Shown: positions 1 to 7,505, counted from the first letter of the stretch. The stretch: 20,716 nt of DNA from an uncultured Kineosporia sp. (GCA_937859855.1 CALMAR010000459.1:1-20716), one strand, 5' to 3'. Numbers and translations are program-made. The notes: generated from the sequence alone by a model not told the origin.

Positions 1-467
1 GAGGTGGGCTCGGCCCGGTCGGTGTCGAAGTGGAGCAGAGGATGCCGGTCGGGCTCCACGTCCACCCGCACGAGCCCCGCGGCGTGCTCGGCGCGGGTCT
101 GAGAGTCGGCCACCACGAGCGCGACCGGCTGCCCCGAGTACCGCACCGTCGCATCCGCGAACGTGCGCAACTGGTCGCCGGACGTCGGGAGCACCGAGGG
201 CCTGGGATCGGTCTCGCCCCAGGGCAACCGGTCCGCATTCTCGTGCGTCAGCACGAGCAGCACGCCGTCCGCACTCATCGCGGCTGCGGTGTCGATCGAG
301 CGGATCTCGCCTGCGGCGACCGGGCTGCCCACGACCGCGGCGAAGACGAGCCCGTCGGGACGGAATTCGGCACTGTAACGGACCCGGCCCGTTACCTTGG
401 CCGGCGCCTCGATCCGTTGCACCGGGTCCCCGATCCGGGTGCCGACCCGTTTCGGCGCGAGAGTCAC
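1..467 (-). CDS. Xanthine dehydrogenase-type molybdopterin-binding large subunit, N-terminal part (cut by window edge)
   Basis: This is the first ~155 residues of the large (molybdenum cofactor) subunit of a three-subunit molybdenum hydroxylase of the xanthine dehydrogenase/YagR type, which hydroxylates purines or aldehydes. Reading from a GTG at 467, the protein has the opening typical of the family: a short lead containing GDPVQRIEAPAKVTGRVRY, then a stretch around AAVVGSPVAAGEI and VRYSGQPVALVVADS, the aldehyde oxidase/xanthine dehydrogenase a/b hammerhead domain. The catalytic MoCo-binding parts lie outside the window. The GTG overlaps the TGA of the FAD-subunit gene (GTGA, 464-467), so translation is probably coupled. 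Its upstream partners are damaged by a deletion, so whether this subunit still has a working enzyme to join is doubtful. Family assignment is firm; the substrate is not known. Confidence 0.85.
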   Translation of the reverse strand, partial: MTLAPKRVGTRIGDPVQRIEAPAKVTGRVRYSAEFRPDGLVFAAVVGSPVAAGEIRSIDTAAAMSADGVLLVLTHENADRLPWGETDPRPSVLPTSGDQLRTFADATVRYSGQPVALVVADSQTRAEHAAGLVRVDVEPDRHPLLHFDTDRAEPT

Positions 468-1114
468 GCCACTCCCGCCGTCTCGCGCAGCGCCCGGGCG
501 ACCGTGCGCTCGAGCAGCGGAGCCTTGTAGGCGTTGTCGCCGTGCGTCACCGCGCCGTGGGAGGCAAGAGCGCCGGCCGACCGACAGAGCGCCCCGTCCA
601 GCACACGACCGTGAAGCGCCGCCTCCACATCCGGCAGCCGCCAGGGCCGCGTCGCCACCCCTGCGACCGCGATCCGGGCGTCCTGCACAGTCCCGTCGTC
701 GTCGAGGTCGAGCACAACGGCGGCCGAGGCCACGGCCCACTCGAAGCTCGCCCGGTCCCGAATCTTCAGGTAGTGCGAGCGCCGGGCCCGGAATCGGTCG
801 GGGATGCTGACAGCGGTGATCACCTCGCCCGCCTCCAGCGTCGTCTCCAGATGAGGCGCCTCGCCGGGCTCGACGTGCAGGTCGGCAAGCGGCAGCCGGC
901 GGGCGCCGGCGGATCCGGCGACGTCGAGCGTCGCGTCGAGCGCGAGCAGCGCGTTCGCCAGGTCGCTGCCGTAGGTGGCGATGCAGGCGCCGCTCGTTCC
1001 GAGGATCGCGTGCATGCGGTTCGGGCCACCGATTGCTGGGCATCCAGAACCAGGCTCGCGCTTGTTGCACGGCGCCCCGGGGTCGCGGAACCAGCCGCAA
1101 CGGGTGCGCTGCAG
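464..1114 (-). pseudogene. Molybdenum hydroxylase FAD-binding subunit, N-terminus deleted
   Basis: This is the C-terminal ~216 residues of a YagS/CoxM-like FAD subunit, which passes electrons between the Fe-S clusters and the acceptor. The recognisable sequence begins abruptly at LQRTRCGWFRDPG, followed by PCNKREPGSGC and NRMHAILGTS, all conserved in this family in the middle of the FAD domain. It continues through the CO dehydrogenase flavoprotein C-terminal domain to ALRETAGVA. Family members are usually 300 residues or more, so roughly the first 100 residues, including the N-terminal FAD-binding subdomain, are gone. The sequence directly upstream belongs to the Fe-S subunit in a different frame, so the gene has no start of its own; the nearest in-frame ATG is at 1015. 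It is almost certainly non-functional as an FAD subunit unless the junction is an assembly error. Confidence 0.85.
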
Positions 1115-1479
1115 CCTGCGTGTCCCTCGGCGATGCAGGCGTGCGCCGCCATGACCTGGCCCGGCGTGCAGTACCCGCACTGCAGCGCGTCGTGCTCGAC
1201 GAACGCCCGCTGCACCGGGTCGAGACCGTGCTCGTCGGCCAAGCCCTCCACGGTCAGGATGTGCCGCCCCTCCAGCGCGACGGCCAGGAGCAGGCAGGCG
1301 TTCACCCGGCGACCGTCCAGGAGGACCGTGCACGCCCCGCAGTGGCCGAGGCCGCAGCCCTTCTTCGTACCCGTGAGCCCCAGCCCGTCGCGAAGCAGCT
1401 CGAGCAGGGTCGTCTCGTGCGCGACGACGACGTGCTGCTCGATGCCGTTGATGGTGAGTTTCAGGGACGCGTCTGCCAT
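1115..1479 (-). pseudogene. Molybdenum hydroxylase [2Fe-2S] subunit, C-terminus deleted
   Basis: This is the small iron-sulfur subunit of the xanthine dehydrogenase-type enzyme (YagT/CoxS family). It starts at ATG 1479 with a good ribosome site (GAAGGGG, 4-5 bases upstream). Residues 1-80 form a plant-type ferredoxin domain with the expected cysteines (CGLGHCGAC at 42-50 and C62). The second domain begins with CGYCTPGQVM (C101, C104). The sequence is normal up to residue 122 (IAEGHAG), then switches in mid-gene to the FAD-subunit sequence in another frame. The second Cys pair (the CRCG-type motif) that completes the distal cluster is missing. The frame stays open to 820 but encodes only out-of-frame sequence. 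The remaining 122 residues compare with about 160-200 for intact family members. It is the first gene of the operon and is transcribed away from the AraC-type gene. Confidence 0.85.
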
Positions 1480-1600
1480 CGATCCCCTTCGGCGCGGAAC
1501 GTTGTCCGATCCGCCCACCGCGAGCGGACGGCCCAGTGTTCCCCGCCGGCGGGCGGAAGGCACCTGGCAGGAAAGATTGAGCAAGAAGGGGTGCCGAAAC
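1480..1600. promoter_or_regulatory. Divergent intergenic region between the molybdenum hydroxylase operon and the AraC-type gene
   Basis: These 121 bases separate two divergently read genes and must hold both promoters or lie within them. A 10-base perfect palindrome (CCGCCGGCGG, 1543-1552) lies in the middle, but palindromes of this kind are common in GC-rich DNA. I could not identify convincing -35/-10 boxes. The AraC-type protein is a natural candidate to act here, by position only. Confidence 0.4.
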
Positions 1601-2584
1601 TTGCTAGAGGGGTACCGGACGGCGCTGAATGGGCAGGTGTCCGAACGCGCCCACGTCTCGCCGCTGTCTCGGGCGAGCCTTGCTGCCATCCGCCGCACGC
1701 CAGTCGCTTCAAGTGACGGAGCGGGATGGACCTCTCTGCTGCTGGAGCGTCACATCGTGCGCCCCCACGGCGAGGTGCTCGGCATTCCGCCGACGCCCGA
1801 CGAGACGATCGTGGTCGGCCTGCGGGGTGGGCAGGCGCTGGAAGTGCATGCGCCAGGCCGCACCCGGGTCACCGAGTACCGGCCCGGGAGCGTCGGGCTC
1901 ACCCCTGCCGGTGAGGGGCTGTTGCTCACGCGGCGCCCCGCCAGGATGTCTGCCTCTTTCGAGAAGATCAACCTGTACCTCCCGGCGCGCACCCTGATAG
2001 AGGCGGAGGAGGAACTACGACCACCGGGAGCACGACCGCTGTACCCATCTCGGCGGCCTGGCCCATGGCACGATCCGACCCTGCTGACGACGGCCCTCTC
2101 GCTGCTCGCGGCCGCACGAAATGGAGTTCCGGACCTGTACGCCGCGACTGCTGCGCAATGGCTGTGCGTACATCTGCTGACCGCGCAGGGCGATCGGGCG
2201 CCGAGCATTGAGCGCACAGCCTCGACAACGGCGGAGCGGGGCATCGAAGCCGCCGTGGAATTGATCCGCGCGAACTTCGCGCTGTCTCTGACCCTCGACG
2301 AGCTGGCTCGGACGGCGCGCCTGAGCAAATTTCACTTCGCCCGCGCATTCAGGCGCAGCACCGGGTACCCGCCGCACGCCTACTTGGTGCGAACCAGGCT
2401 CACGGCGGCCGCGGGCCTGCTGCTCGACACCGACCTGGCGATCCGCGACGTCGCGCACCGCTGCGGCTTCAACCGCGTCGAGTCCTTCGAGCGCGCGTTC
2501 TTCAAGGTCGTCGGCTCGACCCCCGCCACGTACCGGTTGACCCGCGATCCAGCTCCACAGTCCTTGATCCCACGGCACCGTTAA
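1601..2584 (+). CDS. AraC-family transcriptional regulator
   Basis: This is a one-component regulator with an N-terminal sensing region and a C-terminal AraC/XylS double helix-turn-helix. The N-terminal ~150 residues look like a cupin-like effector region (LLLERHIVRPHGEVLG, then ETIVVGLRGGQALEVHAPG). From about residue 212 the DNA-binding domain is clear: LTLDELARTARLSKFHFAR forms the first HTH, and LAIRDVAHRCGFNRVESF the second, ending with the usual ...STPATYR. The start is uncertain. TTG 1601 has a good ribosome site (AAGAAGGGG, 1584-1592); GTG 1637 is an alternative that shortens the protein by 12 residues. It is read away from the molybdenum hydroxylase genes across a 121-base gap, which suggests it controls them, but this is inferred from position alone. 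The gene looks intact. Confidence 0.85.
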   Translation: MLEGYRTALNGQVSERAHVSPLSRASLAAIRRTPVASSDGAGWTSLLLERHIVRPHGEVLGIPPTPDETIVVGLRGGQALEVHAPGRTRVTEYRPGSVGLTPAGEGLLLTRRPARMSASFEKINLYLPARTLIEAEEELRPPGARPLYPSRRPGPWHDPTLLTTALSLLAAARNGVPDLYAATAAQWLCVHLLTAQGDRAPSIERTASTTAERGIEAAVELIRANFALSLTLDELARTARLSKFHFARAFRRSTGYPPHAYLVRTRLTAAAGLLLDTDLAIRDVAHRCGFNRVESFERAFFKVVGSTPATYRLTRDPAPQSLIPRHR

Positions 2585-2587
2585 CCG

Positions 2588-2670
2588 TGACCGATCACCC
2601 GAGCGTCATGGCCGACCGCTGAGCCTGGAAGACCGTCCGAAAATGCCGTGGTAAGCGGTGATCTCGGTCA
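2588..2670. terminator. Possible long-loop inverted repeat between convergent genes
   Basis: The arm TGACCGATCACC (2588-2599) is matched by GGTGATCTCGGTCA (2657-2670), with a 2-base bulge. It sits in the 113-base gap between the convergent AraC-type and FMN reductase genes. The 57-base loop makes it a weak terminator candidate, so it may be chance. Confidence 0.25.
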
Positions 2671-2697
2671 TGTCTGCCTATCGTGCCTGGTGCAGCA

Positions 2698-3327
2698 TCA
2701 GGACGCCGGGTAGGCCGATGTGGTCAGGAAGCGGGCCAGGTGCACCGCGTTCGCGGCGACGGTCCTGGTCGTGCTGGCCACCCCCTCGGGCGTCTTCGGC
2801 AAGTCCTTGTAATTCCTCATGTCGCTGTGCGTCTCGTCGTTCCAGTAGGTGACGGCGTTGGCCGCCAGGGTGAAACCGACGTCGTTCAGGCACTGGAACA
2901 GGATGCCGCTGATGTGGTGCGCGCCGTCCTCGTTGCCGACTACAGCTGCCACGGCCACTTTTCCGAAGGTCTGCAGGCGGCCCTCGTCGTCGGTCTCGGA
3001 CAGCTCGGCGTCCAGGCGCTCCAGCACCCGTTGGGCGATGCTGGAGGGCTGCCCCATCCAGGTCGGCGTGGCGAGAACCAGGATGTCCGCGTCCATCAGT
3101 CGGCTGCGGATGCCGGGCCATGCGTCCCCCGAGCCCATGTCCAGCTCGACGCCGGGCTTGACGTCGTGATCCACGATCCGCACCAGCTCGCTGGTGACCC
3201 CGTGTTCGCCCATGGCGTCCAGCACCTGCTGCGCCAGCAGCTGGCTGCTCGACTCGGCCGGAGACGGCGTCAGCGTGCAGACCAGCGCCAGGGCCCGCAA
3301 CGGTCGGGACCCGGTAGCGGCGGTCAT
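2698..3327 (-). CDS. NAD(P)H-dependent FMN reductase / flavodoxin-family protein
   Basis: This 209-residue protein has the flavodoxin-like NADPH-dependent FMN reductase fold. It opens with a beta strand (LRALALVCTLTPSPAESSSQ) whose following loop binds FMN phosphate, then has ILVLATPTWMGQPSS, the second flavin-contacting loop, and VAAVVGNEDGAHH, typical of the NADPH_FMN_red/WrbA-like group. Such proteins reduce flavins or quinones with NAD(P)H in the cytoplasm. The start is ATG 3327, which overlaps the TGA of the upstream dehydrogenase remnant (ATGA, 3324-3327), so its translation probably depends on ribosomes finishing that remnant. No damage is visible. The exact substrate cannot be read from the sequence. 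Confidence 0.85.
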   Translation of the reverse strand: MTAATGSRPLRALALVCTLTPSPAESSSQLLAQQVLDAMGEHGVTSELVRIVDHDVKPGVELDMGSGDAWPGIRSRLMDADILVLATPTWMGQPSSIAQRVLERLDAELSETDDEGRLQTFGKVAVAAVVGNEDGAHHISGILFQCLNDVGFTLAANAVTYWNDETHSDMRNYKDLPKTPEGVASTTRTVAANAVHLARFLTTSAYPAS

Positions 3328-3728
3328 GCCGCACTTCCGGTCTTGCGGCTGCCGGCGGCGCTACCGGGGTGCAGGAGAACCTTGGTCCAGCCCTCGACGC
3401 GCTTGTCGAACAGCATGGTGAAGTCGTTCTCGTGCTCGGTGCCGGCCGGCAGTTCCAGCAGGTTGAAGTCCGCCCATGGCACCCGCAGGTACTCCGCCTG
3501 GCCGCCCCGCTCCACGCCCGATCCGACTTCCTCCACTATGCCCATGTTCTCGTGGCCCAGCACCATCCCGGCATCCAGCGGGGCACGACCCTCGCACGGG
3601 TGCAGGTCCGACCCGCAGATGTTCGCGGTCGTGATCCGGATCACGGCGTCCAACGGCTGCTCGATCTTCGGATCGTCCACCTCTTCCACCGCCAGCTCGA
3701 AGGGGGCCTTGAAAACCACGGCCTTCAT
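3324..3728 (-). pseudogene. Zinc-dependent alcohol / glutathione-independent formaldehyde dehydrogenase with two in-frame internal deletions
   Basis: The 134-residue ORF is three separate blocks of a ~390-residue MDR-family dehydrogenase. Block 1 (1-74) is the normal N-terminus, with the zinc-ligand region ICGSDLHPCEGR and GHENMGIVEEVGSG. Block 2 (75-106) is GGQAEYLRVPWADFN to ENDFTML, which in intact members comes ~45 residues later, after the structural-zinc cysteine loop; that loop is absent. Block 3 (107-134) begins FDKRVEGWTKVLLHPG, the normal extreme C-terminus, so the whole NAD(P)-binding Rossmann domain is missing. Both joins (near 3507 and 3411) keep the frame. The start is ATG 3728, with GGAG upstream. 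The product cannot be an active dehydrogenase. Translation would still reach the TGA that overlaps the FMN reductase start. The placing of blocks rests on my memory of the family. Confidence 0.8.
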
Positions 3729-4002
3729 CCGATCTCACTCCAGACGTGTAGGTGCCCCGCACTGCGCTCTCATGGGACCGCTGCAGACGGGTCACACGGA
3801 TACTCCGGTCACGTCGACAGCAGCCACCTGCGCAGTGCCCGTCATCTCGACGGACGAGACTGTCGGCTACTCGACACTCTGGCAGCGGCCTCTCGAACTG
3901 TCCACCGCAGTGGGGTTGGCACGCAGGACCGCCCCTCGCGGTGCAGGGATCGGGGCGCTTACCGTGATGAGGACGATTCAGGTCTCGCGGAGAGGAGATG
4001 CG

Positions 4003-4737
4003 GTGTCGTCACGATCGCCTGCCGTTCCTGCCCCCGGCAACGTCCTGGCTGCCGTCCTGACACGTCCCGACGGCGGTCCTACGGCGCCCGGTGCGCCCCT
4101 GCGGCTGGTGGACGTCGACGGACCGGTGAAGACCGGCGTGGACGGACGTACCGTCCTCTTCCCGGTGACGGCACTGTTTGGGCTGATCAGCCTCCTGCCC
4201 GACGGGCCCGAGGTGGAGGTCGCGACCATCGGCTGGGAAGGGGTCCTCGGCTACCCTCCGGCACCGAGGCGTGAGCGACGGGGCAGTCGCCTGCTTTGCC
4301 ACATACCCGGCCAGGCACTGCAGATGCCGCTACACGTGCTGCTCGAGCGACTCGCCGATGACAGCGTGGCTCGCAGTGTGTTCGAGCACCACGCCGCGAT
4401 GAGCACCGCCCTCCTCGGCCAGCGAGCGGCCTGCGGACAACGCCACACCGCATCGGGTCGCTATGCCACCTGGCTGCTGAGCTGTTCAGACCGTCTCGGC
4501 ATCCACACCCCCATCCCGCTCACCCAGCACCTGCTGGCAGTCATCCTCGGCCTGCAGCGCACCACCGTGTCCACCATCGCCAGCCGGTTCGAACACGAAG
4601 GACTCACCAACACCAGCTACGGCACCGTCCAAATCCTGAACCGGACCGGCCTCAAGACCGCCGCCTGCGCCTGCTACCCCCGACACCGCAGGCACGTCAC
4701 CGCACTACTCGCGCACGCACGCACCGCCGCCACCTGA
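4003..4737 (+). CDS. Crp/Fnr-family transcriptional regulator
   Basis: This is a ~244-residue regulator of the Crp/Fnr superfamily, of the type with a degenerate cyclic-nucleotide-binding-like N-terminus. The middle contains LFPVTALFGLISLLPDG and EVEVATIGWEGVLGYP, matching the 'S-x-V..EVATVG-EG-VG' core of this group. The C-terminal winged helix is clear: PLTQHLLAVILGLQRTTVST is the helix-turn-helix, followed by a wing ending in ILNRTGLKTAACACY, the usual Cys-x-Cys-Tyr end. I chose GTG 4003 because AGAGGAG (3991-3997) lies five bases upstream; ATG 3967 in the same frame is an alternative. No Fnr-type Fe-S cysteine set is seen near the N-terminus. It is divergent from the dehydrogenase remnant across 274 bases where I see no gene. 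Its ligand is unknown. Confidence 0.85.
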   Translation: MSSRSPAVPAPGNVLAAVLTRPDGGPTAPGAPLRLVDVDGPVKTGVDGRTVLFPVTALFGLISLLPDGPEVEVATIGWEGVLGYPPAPRRERRGSRLLCHIPGQALQMPLHVLLERLADDSVARSVFEHHAAMSTALLGQRAACGQRHTASGRYATWLLSCSDRLGIHTPIPLTQHLLAVILGLQRTTVSTIASRFEHEGLTNTSYGTVQILNRTGLKTAACACYPRHRRHVTALLAHARTAAT

Positions 4738-4865
4738 CCGCATGCCGATCACAGCGGATCGCGGTGGACGACGCCACGTAGAGTGGGCATGGTCCCGAGC
4801 GGCGCAGCGAGGCCCTGCGAGGTGCGCTAATGGCCTCCAGAGATGTGATTCGTGAGGTTGAGTTG

Positions 4866-5711
4866 ATGACAGTGACGCCTTCGCGTAGTGGTCATCTGCC
4901 GATCAACGGTCTGAGCCTTTATCACGAGGTGTACGGCGAGCTCGGTACGTCCGAGGCGTCCCCGTTGCTGCTTGTGCCTGGCTCGTTCATGGCCACCGAC
5001 TCGATGAAGCCGTGGGTGTCGGCCTTCGTGAGCAAGCGCGCTGTCATCGTCTTCGATCAGCAGGGGCACGGCCGGACCCCCGACACGTCACGTCCGATGT
5101 CGTACGAGCAGTTCGCCGACGATGCTGCAGGGTTGCTGCGCGCGTTGAAGGTCGAGCGCGCCGACGTGATGGGTTACTCGCAAGGCGGCGGGGTCGCGCT
5201 CCAGCTCGCGCTGCGTCACCCGGCGTCGGTCAAGAAGCTGGTCTCGATGTCCGCCACTTACCGCAGAGACGGCTGGTACCCGGCGGCCTTGGAAGGTATC
5301 GAGAAGTTCAGCGCCGCAGCGCTTGCTGGCACACCCGTCGAGAAAGCGTTCATGGTGCACACGCCGGACGCCGCGGCGTTCGACGCCTACGTCGAGAAGA
5401 TGAAGGTCTTGGGCATCAATGACCAGGACATGAGCGACGCGCAGGTTTCTTCGATCGCCGCCCAGATGATGGTCATCATCGGTGATGCGGACGCCGTGAA
5501 GCCGGAACATGCGCTTGCGATGTTCAGGCTGCGCGGTGGCGGCGATGAAGAAGCGGCAGCGGTGGGGATGCTGCGGAAGGTTCCGTCCGCGCGCCTGGTG
5601 ATTCTGCCGGCGACATCGCACATTGGCATCTCGGCGGCGTCAGCGGTGCTGGCGCCTATGATCAGCGCGTTCCTCGACGACGTCCCGCCGGCCACGCCCG
5701 CGCTCTTCTAG
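4866..5711 (+). CDS. Alpha/beta hydrolase
   Basis: This 281-residue protein has the alpha/beta hydrolase fold. It has the early strand and oxyanion-hole region LLLVPGSFMATDS, the FDQQGHGRTPD loop, and the nucleophile elbow GYSQGG with Ser105. The likely acid is Asp207 in VIIGDADAV and the likely base His252 in LPATSHIG, so the triad is complete and in order. Enzymes of this type hydrolyse esters, lactones or similar bonds in the cytoplasm, and some act as cofactor-free haloperoxidases; the substrate cannot be told. ATG 4866 is preferred over ATG 4830 because GTGAGG lies eight bases before it and the homologous part starts just after it. It follows the Crp/Fnr-like gene on the same strand after 128 bases, so co-transcription is possible but not shown. 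There is no signal peptide. Confidence 0.85.
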   Translation: MTVTPSRSGHLPINGLSLYHEVYGELGTSEASPLLLVPGSFMATDSMKPWVSAFVSKRAVIVFDQQGHGRTPDTSRPMSYEQFADDAAGLLRALKVERADVMGYSQGGGVALQLALRHPASVKKLVSMSATYRRDGWYPAALEGIEKFSAAALAGTPVEKAFMVHTPDAAAFDAYVEKMKVLGINDQDMSDAQVSSIAAQMMVIIGDADAVKPEHALAMFRLRGGGDEEAAAVGMLRKVPSARLVILPATSHIGISAASAVLAPMISAFLDDVPPATPALF

Positions 5712-5723
5712 GGTCCGCCCGCT

Positions 5724-5751
5724 CATCTGGGCGAGATCATCCGCCCAGATG
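5724..5751. terminator. Perfect 10-bp hairpin between convergent genes
   Basis: CATCTGGGCG (5724-5733) and CGCCCAGATG (5742-5751) form a perfect 10-bp stem with an 8-base loop. It sits between the ends of the alpha/beta hydrolase (5711) and DUF554 (5843) genes and can serve both strands. No U-tract follows, as is common in actinobacteria. Confidence 0.75.
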
Positions 5752-5842
5752 CACCGAACATCCGGATCTGCCGCGGACAGCGTGCGCTGCGGCTCGCGGA
5801 TCTGCTGCAGATCGCGTGGGTTTCCGAAAGGTACGGGGGGTG

Positions 5843-6640
5843 TCAGGTTATGGCCGAGACGACCCAGACCAGCAGGGGTGCGATCAGCAGAGCAGGTATG
5901 AGATCGCCGACAGCGACGGCCCGGATCCGCAATAGGCGCAGGCCGATGCCGGCCAGGAGAAGGCCGCCGGTCGCGGTGAGTCCGGCGATCTGGGCATCGG
6001 AGAGAATGCCGCCCAGCGACCATCCGACGAACGTCCACGCGCCTTGGTACACGGCGACAACGATGGCGGATGCGGCCACGCCCCAGCCAAGCGAGGCAGC
6101 GAAGGCCAGCGATGCGAACCCGTCGAGGACCGACTTCAGGACCAGCTGGTCGACGCCGCGGCCGAGGCCGTCGGACAAGGCGCCCAGGATGCCGAGCGGT
6201 CCGACGCAGAAGACCAGCGAAGCGGTGACGAAGCCGTCGACGAAACGGGTGGCCGCAGCCTGCTGGGCGGGCGCGACTTCGCTTTCGAGTTCTCCGTCCC
6301 CCTCTGACGTCGCCGCCCGAGCCCGGTGCCGCTGCGCAAGGGATCGGACGAACCCACCCAGACCCTCCAGTCGGTCCTCAATGCGCAGCAGCGATCCGAC
6401 GATGCCGCCGGTGAGCACCGACCCCAGGACGACAATGACCGCGCCGGAACCTACGGCCTTGACCAGGGCGGGATCGGCCACGGCGGCTGCGGACAGCGCC
6501 GCCACGAGCAGGGTGATCAGGCCCAAGCCGTCGGTCACGACGTCTCGGGTGCGGTGGGGCAGGCGGTGGCCGAGCGCAACGCCCAAGGCGGAACCGGCGA
6601 GCACACTTGCGACGTTGAGTACCGTCCCGGACCCGATCAT
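5843..6640 (-). CDS. DUF554 family integral membrane protein (YdfK-like)
   Basis: This 265-residue protein matches the DUF554 family in its opening (MIGSGTVLNVASVLAGSALG) and its pattern of glycine-rich membrane helices. Visible hydrophobic segments include the N-terminal helix, LGLITLLVAALSAAA, AVIVVLGSVLTGGIVGSLL, ASLVFCVGPLGILGAL, a helix around ASLGWGVAASAIVVAVY, and the last two (LTATGGLLLAGIGLRLL and LIPALLIAPLLVWVVSAI). A charged cytoplasmic-type loop rich in Glu, Arg and Ala lies at about residues 95-130. The start is ATG 6640, supported by GGGAG nine bases before it and by agreement with family N-termini; an upstream in-frame start (6736) adds an unlikely 32-residue lead. The function of the family is unknown. 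It lies 185 bases downstream of the small hypothetical gene on the same strand. Confidence 0.8.
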   Translation of the reverse strand: MIGSGTVLNVASVLAGSALGVALGHRLPHRTRDVVTDGLGLITLLVAALSAAAVADPALVKAVGSGAVIVVLGSVLTGGIVGSLLRIEDRLEGLGGFVRSLAQRHRARAATSEGDGELESEVAPAQQAAATRFVDGFVTASLVFCVGPLGILGALSDGLGRGVDQLVLKSVLDGFASLAFAASLGWGVAASAIVVAVYQGAWTFVGWSLGGILSDAQIAGLTATGGLLLAGIGLRLLRIRAVAVGDLIPALLIAPLLVWVVSAIT

Positions 6641-6825
6641 CCGCCGCTGCTCCCATCCTTGACCTTGCCGGCCAGGATACGAACGCGGTACAGCAGGAAG
6701 AATCAGCCGGTCAGTCCTATCCGTGCAGGTAGGCACACCGCTCTCGTCCGCGATCGGGATCGGGATCTGCGTTCAGCCACCGGATGCCGAGTGCTGCGGC
6801 CTGATCGAATGCGGTGGCCAGGGTC

Positions 6826-7236
6826 TTACCAGTGCACGGCGACACCGAAGGGTTCGAGCACCCTGTCCCAGCCGCTCAGGGCGTTGGTGGTGCCGCGGAT
6901 CGTTTGCCAGGTGGCTCCCGGTGGGACCTCGGCGGGGGCCTGGAAGCTCGCGGCGATGCCTTCCGCGTCGCGGGTGACTACGACGAACCCGTTGGATCGG
7001 TGGCCGTCCAAGTCGGTGATCCGCGCGGCGTCGGTGGACCAGCGTTCGCCTGTCTCGTCGATGACGATCAGGCGCTCCCCGGCCAGGACCAGGAGGCCTC
7101 TCGTAGAGGACCCCGGCTCGATCGGCGGTCGTAGTCCGTAGGTGTCTGCCGGGCCTCTCGACCCGGGCGGCCTCCGACGAATGCTCTCGCGTCGGGCGTC
7201 CAATCCCGCCGTCAGAGTGCGGGTCTTGCGACGCAC
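6826..7236 (-). CDS. Hypothetical protein
   Basis: I do not recognise this 136-residue protein. The C-terminal two thirds look genuinely coding, with alternating strand-like segments (GLLVLAGERLIVIDETGERW, then NGFVVVTRDAEGIAASF) and an ending GWDRVLEPFGVAVHW. The N-terminal ~35 residues are Arg-rich and low in structure, so the true start may lie further in than GTG 7236, where no good ribosome site is visible. There is no signal peptide, membrane helix or cysteine motif. It is likely a small cytosolic beta-rich protein. It could be transcribed with the DUF554 gene downstream. Confidence 0.5.
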   Translation of the reverse strand: MRRKTRTLTAGLDARRESIRRRPPGSRGPADTYGLRPPIEPGSSTRGLLVLAGERLIVIDETGERWSTDAARITDLDGHRSNGFVVVTRDAEGIAASFQAPAEVPPGATWQTIRGTTNALSGWDRVLEPFGVAVHW

Positions 7237-7454
7237 GAACTACTCTGGACATCATCCGAGCAGTGCCAGGCCGATGCGGCGTCACCACTTTCGACTACCG
7301 ACGTCGAACGCCGCCCCCGCGCACCGGTCAGCCACTGTCGGAGTTCTGGGCTCAGACGCCGTACAGGGCGCCCCTTCGATTGTCGTGCGCCGCTTCTTGA
7401 ACGACGGCAGCGGCGGCTGCGCAGCGTCGTCCTCGCAGTGACTCGCGTGAGCCC

Positions 7455-7496
7455 GTACGAGCCTGGTCCATCGCTGGCGACCGACCAGGCTCTTAC
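7455..7496. terminator. Hairpin downstream of katG
   Basis: GAGCCTGGTC (7459-7468) and GACCAGGCTC (7483-7492) form a perfect 10-bp stem. It is extended by GTA/TAC (7455-7457 and 7494-7496) across one mismatch, with a 14-base loop. It starts 10 bases after the katG stop on the minus strand, the expected place for its terminator. Confidence 0.7.
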
Positions 7497-7505
7497 GGTG
7501 TCGGG

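Noticed and set aside
1109..1114. CTGCAG (PstI site) exactly at the deletion join, suggesting a cloning artefact
   Set aside because: The bases are also explained by the normal codons of the FAD subunit (Leu-Gln), so the site is not evidence of cloning.
542..1600. Very long plus-strand open frame running from 542 into the AraC-type gene
   Set aside because: The part before about 1600 is antisense to the molybdenum hydroxylase genes and has no family resemblance; only the region from about 1601 encodes the AraC-type protein.
2683..4000. Long plus-strand open frame leading into the Crp/Fnr-like gene
   Set aside because: It is antisense to the reductase and dehydrogenase remnant; GTG 4003 with a strong ribosome site marks the real start.
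6752..6767. GATCGG short tandem run
   Set aside because: It is under three copies of a six-base unit, too short to mean anything.
6717..6845. Minus-strand 42-codon ORF overlapping the end of the hypothetical gene (GTG 6845 to TAG 6717)
   Set aside because: The sequence is protein-like (TLATAFDQAAALGIRWLN) but short, has no ribosome site and no recognised family. It could also be a displaced tail of the hypothetical gene, so it is not called as a feature.
7142..7441. 99-codon plus-strand ORF in the gap before katG's end
   Set aside because: Composition is Arg/Ser-rich and unstructured, there is no ribosome site, and it overlaps the better-supported minus-strand hypothetical gene.
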